Positions 57,517 through 64,000 of a stretch of DNA of 64,000 bases are shown piece after piece. Each line of letters starts with the position of its first letter. Positions within the stretch are counted from its first letter, which is position 1. This DNA is from Aurifilum marmelostoma. Taxonomy: Eukaryota; Ascomycota; Sordariomycetes; Diaporthales; Cryphonectriaceae. A program made the translations under genes and the position numbers. The notes under the pieces are model-generated. The model was not told the DNA's origin. It worked only from the letters and a program-made list of their open reading frames with translations, and ran no database searches. The stretch covers positions 1 through 64,000 of the forward strand of contig JAMXSV010000021.1 in the NCBI GenBank assembly GCA_027559495.1, in the 5' to 3' direction.

Positions 57517-59402
57517 CGTATGTAGAGATATCCCAGAATGTGGAGATGGGCACCTCCTTGTCTTGGTGAATTCGGAGAGGACAGAGTCTCGTAAAGCAGA
57601 AGGAGAAAGCGAGCGTCAGGTCAGGTAAAGGTAGAATGCATGGCTATAGAAGGCACTGGTAGGTTCAATCCGACCGCAATTGACAAGGTTTCGACTACGG
57701 AGGATAGAAAAGCATTGACTGACAGCAAAAAGAATGCGGAGGGGCATCAGATGACTGGAAGGCGACAGAATGGAACAGACAAGTGACGACGAGATCCGAG
57801 TGGCTTTCTCGTTTGGGTAGCACCAACGCATCGATGACAAAGTGAAATGGCCCCCAGGGAGCTGTGGCTGACTGAATCACCAAGCCTTGGTGCTCTGGCC
57901 TCATCAGAGGGAGGAGAACTCCAGTGTCAAAACTGAACCTCAACGGCACCCATGACACTTATGCCAATGGCCTCTTTCCCTCACACCAGAAGTAAACAGA
58001 CAGCACTGGGTCTTTCCTCATAACACCGACGCTCCAAATCTGGTACGTCACCACTGGGTTTGCCTTGGAAAGAGCAAGCCAACAACCTACGGGGCCGCTT
58101 CCCCAAATCTCAGCGCCCGACCACTGTTTAAGCACACAAGGAAAACACCATAGTCGTGGCTGACTTACAAAGGGCACTCGCTGAACACTTGTCCAACCGG
58201 TCTTGATCCCCGGGCCGCGAAACCCAAGCTCTCAGGTCTCTGGACCGGCAACATGAAACGACACCATGGTGCACAGTCCGAGAGCCTTCTGCAGTCTTCA
58301 ATTTGTCAGCACGGATCCAAATATCGGTGAGCTGGCTGTGGGCTTGGCCACTTATCCGTTCAGGTTCCCGGTTCGGTGAACATCGTGACGTGACGTTGCT
58401 GGCAATCACAGTCACCACGAGATACCTGCTCCGGCACCAATTCATCATCTTTTAACAGCACCCTGGTTCCAAACACGAAGCCCTGGGCAGGTGAATCTCC
58501 TTGATAAGCATATTGGTATGCGCTGCGCATACCGCTGAGCATATGTCGAACTTGAGGCAGGCTTCCGGCTACCCGGCCCGGTCGCATCGCCTTGTAGTAT
58601 GTTGAGAGCTGTTCACGAGTCTGGCCAGATATACGATTCAGCAAAGACTCAGAGTTGAAGGGTGCAAGCTGTGATGAGGTTCGGACCGGTCCTTGTGTTC
58701 ACGAAGGGAGCAGGAGATAGGGCGTGAATGACGGGCGGCGGGATCGGCTGCAGTTGATTGATGAGAAGGGCCCAAGACGGGTGGGCTCGTCACTCTGACG
58801 CACACAGTAAACCCACGCGCCGTGGTGAGGTTCCGAATCTTCGCTTAGGAGCGGGTATTGGGCATAGCTCTGGACCACTCTACACGGCCGAATCTCATCG
58901 AGATTGACAGGACACCAGCAGGACAAGCACGGGTGCTTGTACTTTTGGTGAAGACAAGGTTAGCATACTGGCAAAGACAAAGGCACTGGATGCCCTAACC
59001 CTAAGAACACTACGGTACTCAGGTTGCTGCTGGTACTGTACACTGGTATATCCACTTAGGCAGGTGTTGGCGTGGTGTGTATTGAACCGAAAGGGTAGAC
59101 AGGACTCGTCGTCTCCTCCCCAGACAATTTGGAAATAGTTACGTTTTAGTACGACGGCGGGTCACATCCAAGGTCTGCGAAAGGGGTCAGACTCTGGAGG
59201 CGTGTTGGTCATGATTTTCTTACCCCGCTGCATGCCGATGCCTGGTCCGACAACGGCACGTTATCTCCGCGGGAGAATCACAAAGCTTGTTGGGCCCCAT
59301 CGTGTCTTGTCTCACAGGATATATTGTCCTATCCCTCCGCTCTCCTGCTACTCCTCTTCGTCTGCTACAACCTCATCTGCGCCCGAAGCTCATAGCATCA
59401 AG
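57517..59402. other. Intergenic region between GT17 and threonine aldolase
   Basis: No convincing gene. A minus-strand segment near 58770-58930 (PCLSCWCPVNLDEIRPC) looks weakly coding but could not be extended to a gene. GTAC motifs cluster near 59010-59050. Confidence 0.5.
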
Positions 59403-60725
59403 ATGCCAGCCACGAAGGACAACGCATGGGTCGGTTACCAAGGCGCTGCTGGCGTCGACCTGAGGAGTGAGCTGTCACCCCTTTCCCTCAAGAAGAGACA
59501 AGAGGATGAGCCCAAGTTCACTAACATGACTGTCTTTTCCCGAAGGTGATACACAGACGACGCCTACGCAGTCCATGCTCACGGCCATCGTCAACACGAC
59601 CCTGCTAGATGACGTGCGCGGCGAGGACCAGACCACCATCGACCTGGAGGCCCATTGTGCCTCACTGACGGGCAAGGAAGCAGGCCTGCTCGTGCTGTCG
59701 GGTACCATGGGCAACCAGGTTGCCCTGAGGGCCCTGCTCGCCCAGCCGCCTCATGGTGTGCTGTGTGACTACCGCTCTCACATTGTGAAATATGAAGCCG
59801 GAGGGTGAGTCTACACCCGAGACAGAGAGAGAGAGAGAGGGGGGCAACGAACCGAAGGATCAGGCACGGAATCACAACTGACGCAAAAGAACGCACACAC
59901 AGCGTTGCATCCCTCTCCGGGGCGCAGCTAGAGCCAGTTCGTCCCTCGAATGATGTCTATCTGACCCTGGAAGATATCCAAGAGCACGCCCACATCGTCG
60001 ACAACGTGCACTACTGTCCCACCCGCGTCATCTCCCTTGAGAACACGCTCAACGGCATGCTGATGCCCCTGTCCGAGGTGCAGCGCATCTCCGCCTGGGC
60101 GAGGGAGCACGGCATATTGATGCACTGCGATGGTGCCCGTCTCTGGGAGGCTGCGGCCTCGGGCGCCGGCAGCCTGCAGGAGTTTTCGGCGTGCTTCGAC
60201 ACAGTGACCCTGTGCTTCTCCAAGGGCCTTGGCGCCCCGATCGGGAGCATCCTGGTCGGCTCCAAGGATGTCATCGCGCGCGCCAGGTGGGTGCGCAAGT
60301 CCATCGGCGGCGGCCTGCGCCAGGCCGGTGTCATCTCCGCCGCGGCCCGCGCCGCCGTCGACGAGACCTTTGGCAGGGGCCCCAGCGGAGAGGGCGGCCT
60401 CCTCAAGATGAGCCACGAGGTGGCCCAGACGGTCCAGAAGATGTGGACCGACCTGGGCGGAAAGCTGGTCTACCCCGTGCACACCAACATGGTCTGGATC
60501 GACATCCAGGAGGCCGGGTGCACCGATGACCGGATCACCGAGCTGGCGCAGGAGCAGGGCCTGTACCTCGACGGCGGGCGGATCGTGTGTCATTACCAGA
60601 TCTATCAGAACCGCGAGGTGGTGTTACCGAAGCTGGACAAGATCTTTAGGACAATCTTTGAGGAGAAGGGCAAGAATGGAGTGGGGGGTGGCAAGGGCGG
60701 ATTCAATGCACTATACAAGCAGTGA
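59403..60725 (+). CDS. GLY1: L-threonine aldolase (PLP-dependent)
   Basis: Three exons (59403-59466, 59546-59804, 59903-60725) give 381 residues. Intron 1 (79 nt) has donor GTGAGC and an AAG acceptor; intron 2 (98 nt) has donor GTGAGT and a CAG acceptor. The joined protein reads VDLRSDTQTTPTQSM at its N-terminus, then GLLVLSGTMGNQVALRALL, HIVKYEAGGVASLSGAQL, and GILMHCDGARLWEAA. The PLP-binding lysine is in VTLCFSKGLGAPIGS. These are the beta-eliminating lyase / threonine-aldolase signatures. The enzyme splits threonine (often allo-threonine) into glycine and acetaldehyde and supplies glycine. Stereospecificity cannot be read from sequence. The C-terminal Gly-rich extension is short and probably disordered. 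The gene is intact. Confidence 0.94.
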
Positions 60726-61352
60726 TAGAGAATCCAGAAAAGAGGGGAAAAAAAAAAAAAGGACTTTCTCCGGATTATTACATGGCTGATATCTCTGGAT
60801 CCCGCATAGGATGTGTGTTTTGAAGAGTTGCGAAAGCTGCTCAAACGGGGGAGAGTTTGGCTGCCCTGCCTTTTGACACAATATAGAGAGAGGGAGAGAG
60901 GGGGGGGGAAGAAACAACATGATGAAGGTCTTGGAGGAGTAAGTAAGCATGGCATGTCTTCAGAGTAATGAGCAGGCCTGGCGTGTCTTGCCTGGTGTGT
61001 ACGAGTATTTTGCACATTGATCCCAAAACAAGTCAGCCAACCAGGTAAACAATGCCAGTCTAATCTTGCAAGTCAAGACAGTCCCTTCTTCCAATACATA
61101 GGCGCAGCAAAGACCTCTCAAAGAAATATGTGAACAAAAGGAAAAAACCTCCAGCCCTTCCACGGGACAAATCTAATAAAAATACAAGCTAGCCGTCACT
61201 TAATTCTCCGGACGCATAGCGTTGGGTTCTTTTTCCACTCCTCGCTTCAGCCCTGTCTTCTTCTCCCCTCTACTGATGCTGTCGGCACTTTCAGCTTCCT
61301 TGTGTGCCTTCCCAGGTATGCTCAGACGGCTGCTCTGCCCTCGAGCCGACTT
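60726..61352. other. Convergent 3' region between threonine aldolase and DGAT2
   Basis: No gene is seen. It has an A-run near 60749-60761 and a G-run near 60900. Confidence 0.55.
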
Positions 61353-63873
61353 TTAGTCGAGGAATTGCATCTCTTCCTTGCGGTGTGTCGCAAACTCATC
61401 CTTGTAACGCTCCCAAACCTTCTGGAGTTCCTCGGTATACAGGTCATGCAGGCGGTTGACCTCGCTGTTGTCAGGGTTGGCCTGCTGCATGACGGGGATA
61501 GGCTTGCCGACGACGATGTTCATGGGCCGCCGGTAGGGCATCAGGCCGACGTCATAGTTGAAGATGCCTCGGCCGTGGAGCAGGGGCACGGTGAACTTCC
61601 AGACCTTGAGGAAGTGGCGCTGCAGGCCGTGCAGCCAGGGGTGCTTGTGGGGGTCCAGCTGGTCGTAGAGGTCGTTCTCGCCAAAGGCGAGCACGGGGAC
61701 CAGGTCGGCGCCGGTCTGCAGGGCGATCTTGATGAAGCCCTTGCGCTCGTTGATAATGAGGCGCATCGAGTTGGGCTGGGCCTCAAGAGACTCGCGTGCC
61801 CCACCGACGACAATGGTGACGGCGCGGCCCATACCCTCGTTGTTAGGCCCGCCGCGGGTGAGGAGGTTCTTGATTGAGTCCTTGCTCACGGACGACAGGC
61901 CCATGGACAAGACATACTCCCGGTACAAGGGCAGGTTGAAGTTGGAGTCGAGGGTGCACAGGCTGTTGGTGATGCCGGGGAACTTGTCGGAGAAACCCAG
62001 AGCTTCTGTGGCGAAGGCCGCCCAGGCGCCGTGCGAGATGATGCCATGAGGATGGTATCCTAGGATGTACTTGCGCGTTGGCGGAAGATCGTGCGTCTTG
62101 TGCAGCCTTGCGGGGAAGTATTCAGCAAAGTACGTCCAGATGGGGAGCCTTCGGACCCATTCCTTGCGCCTTCTCAACCTGCCGTCGGTGGCATCGGTCG
62201 CGAACAGCAATGCCACTAGGTAGATGATGACTGCATTATGGAAAATTACTCGTTAATGACGTCCCACGACAGAGGAATCAACAGATCATTCTGTGGACAA
62301 CTTACTGATAGGCCAGAAGAAGGGATTCGCACAAAAGGCGAAGAAGATGGATAAAGACAGGCCAATGCACAGGCTGTGCATCAGCACGGCTGCGGTCTGG
62401 ACGCGTCTCTTGAAAGGTACCTTGAGCGGCGCCCACCGTGCGCCGAAGACCTCAGATGCTGCGTCCTTGTCCCTCTTCCGCTGTACCGCTTCTCCATCGT
62501 CTTCGCCTGGTCGGATGTCGGGGTATTCCACCGAAGTAGAAGCTTGGCTGGGAGAGCGGTCCTTTGACTGGCTCTTCTCATTCAAGCTGCCAGATGTGTT
62601 CTCGGGCGCTTGTTTCAGCGCATCCGCGAACGTCTTGTCACCAGCGGCTGTGCCCAAGGCATCCCCGTTCTTCTCCCCTTCTGAACCTTGCGGCGCTGCA
62701 CGAGCCGTTTCGCTCTTTTGGTCCTTGTTGGCCTCTCTCTTCTCGACGTCCGCCGGATGCTCCTTGACAGCCTCAGCATACGAGCTCGGCTCAGCTGGAG
62801 TCTGTTTGTCTGCATGGCCATTGAGATCACCTCCACCGTTCAGGCCGGCTGCCTTCTTCGACTTGCGCTTGTTATTCTTCTTACTCGTGGGGAGCGATTT
62901 CGAAGCAACATCGATGCTCTGTAACCCCGCAAAGAAGGTGTCAGTCAACGATAACACGAAAGAGCCCGTTGAGCTACCTTCCACTGGATCTAATCAGTGC
63001 TGGCTGGAACTTACCACCTGGTCCTCCCCATTGATCTTCTGACTCGGCAGCGCAGCTAAAAAATTGGTGTCAACACTTCCCAGTACTTTCTTCTCCTTGT
63101 CCCTACTACAACTACCACCGCCACCACCACGGGTCCCCCCCACCAGTCCGGTCGTCGCCCACGAAGCTGCCCCGCACCGCAGGCCCGCCCGTGTGCTTTG
63201 CAGCAGGCGAACCCTTCTCTGGCGACGACAGCCCGGCAGACCGTGAACTCCGGGGCGAAAATGGCGCTGCCATGGACTTAAGACAGACATTCTCCTTGCC
63301 CGAGCTTTCCGGTCTTCGTCTTCCACCACCACCACCTCGTCCTGAACCTCCCCGACCTGCCGTACTACCCCGTGCCGATGATGATGACGACGATGACGTC
63401 GCCGCCACCACGGCGGGTTTGGGCGGGGAAAAAAAGGCCGGGTGAGTGGGCGGGCTGCTGGAGCTGGAGCACCCGTCCGTATCGGAGGGCTCGGCTTGAG
63501 GAAGGGTGTGGTGGTGCTGGTCCGCAACGACCGTCCTGGGCCAACAAGGGAATTGTGTCTCACCTGCGCTATTGTCGATGTCACCGGTGCCGGGTTCCGC
63601 CATGGTGTCTATATTGTTGACGACTCCGTCGTCGTTGTCGTCACTGCTGTTGTCCTCGTCCTTTCTTCTTGAGCGTTGCTGCTGTTGTTGTTGTTGATGG
63701 CGGCGGCGGCGGCGAGGGTTGTGGATACTGCTGCTGCTGTTGCTGCTGCTGCGGGTGTAGAGGCTGTCGCCCACGGCGGTCCTGAAGCTGTCTCCCAGCT
63801 CCGACTTGCCCTCGAAAGAAGTGGCGCGGAGGTAGCGGTTGCGGTTGAGCTGTTCCCGGCTGACTGGCTGCAT
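61353..63873 (-). CDS. DGA1: Diacylglycerol O-acyltransferase, DGAT2 family, with a long N-terminal extension
   Basis: DGAT2 makes triacylglycerol from diacylglycerol and acyl-CoA at the ER and lipid droplets. The firm exons, read leftward, are 63015-63055, 62306-62918 and 61353-62230 (donors GTAAGT, acceptors CAG). They encode a basic Lys/Ser-rich segment, two hydrophobic helices (LMHSLCIGLSLSIFFAFC, then IIIYLVALLFA across an intron) and the acyltransferase core with YHPHG, SMGLSSVSKDS, TIVVGGARESLEA and RKGFIKIALQTGADLVPV. This part is about 509 residues. Upstream, an open frame from the ATG at 63873 to about 63112 is Ser/Gln/Arg-rich with SPRSSRSAGLSSPEKGSP and probably forms a disordered N-terminal extension. 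The joint between it and the 63015-63055 exon is unresolved: either an intron ending TTTTTAG at 63056, or a one-base frame break at the C7 run 63135-63141. A later in-frame ATG at 63603 is also possible. Confidence 0.85.
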
Positions 63874-64000
63874 GGGGTTGTGAAGCTTTGGGGGGGAGGG
63901 GGGAGGGAGGCAGATGACGAGCTATGGGGGAAACAAGATGTTCGCTGAAGCTAGCGCAGCAGCGTTCCCGCTGGTGCAACGAACAGCTCACAGACTAGAC
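63874..64000. other. Upstream edge of the DGAT2 gene
   Basis: The last 127 bases lie upstream of the DGAT2 start. The window ends before the promoter can be judged. Confidence 0.4.

Noticed and set aside
57660..57680. GGTTCAATCCG resembling a tRNA B box
   Set aside because: There is no matching A box or cloverleaf around it.
58770..58930. Cys-rich coding-like segment on the minus strand
   Set aside because: It is too short, with no start, no splice sites and no recognised family.

Overview
This window is nuclear DNA from a filamentous ascomycete (Pezizomycotina), most likely a Sordariomycete. The genes carry short spliceosomal introns (mostly 65-170 nt) with GTRNGT donors, CTRAC branch points and YAG acceptors. 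The gene content is typical of that group: a HET-domain gene, a binuclear zinc-cluster regulator, a DUF8004-type protein, a RIM8/PalF arrestin and a But2-like secreted protein. Intergenic spaces are long and full of microsatellites and homopolymer runs. I see no tRNA, rRNA, transposon, viral or CRISPR feature.

Layout, left to right. 0-5.3 kb: a three-finger C2H2 regulator (+). 5.3-7.7 kb: a complete HET protein rebuilt from three exons (+). 8.0-14.1 kb: divergent proteasome beta-2 (-) and NUP159 (+). 14.7-16.4 kb: an O-fucosyltransferase-like type II membrane protein (-). 16.4-22.5 kb: six kilobases without a convincing gene. 22.5-24.4 kb: a conserved-looking, unrecognised 646-residue protein (+). 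25.9-27.1 kb: PER1, the GPI-anchor remodelling factor (+, four exons). 27.9-33.1 kb: a Zn2Cys6 regulator (-) and the degraded-looking remains of a second one. 35.9-39.4 kb: a DUF8004-type protein (+). 40.8-41.3 kb: a small CxxC protein (-). 44.1-46.7 kb: the pH-signalling arrestin RIM8/PalF (+). 49.3-50.7 kb: an SRA-YDG protein (+). 51.7-52.6 kb: pyroglutamyl peptidase I (-). 54.9-55.8 kb: a secreted But2-like protein (+). 56.3-57.5 kb: a GT17 glycosyltransferase (-). 59.4-60.7 kb: threonine aldolase (+). 61.4-63.9 kb: a DGAT2 acyltransferase with a long N-terminal extension (-).

The genes are mostly independent housekeeping or regulatory loci, not an operon-like cluster. The observations most worth checking are: five PSAP motifs in the RIM8 tail together with a cluster of PacC-type sites upstream of that gene; single-base reading-frame breaks of the same sign in RIM8 and pyroglutamyl peptidase, with a possible third in DGAT2; a stand-alone SRA gene with a spliced leader; a four-codon upstream ORF whose stop overlaps the PER1 start; and a dense GTAC cluster in the large intergenic region. 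I found no clearly new multi-gene system. Exon boundaries were worked out by eye from splice consensus and frame continuity. Family names rest on recognition of motifs, not on a database search.
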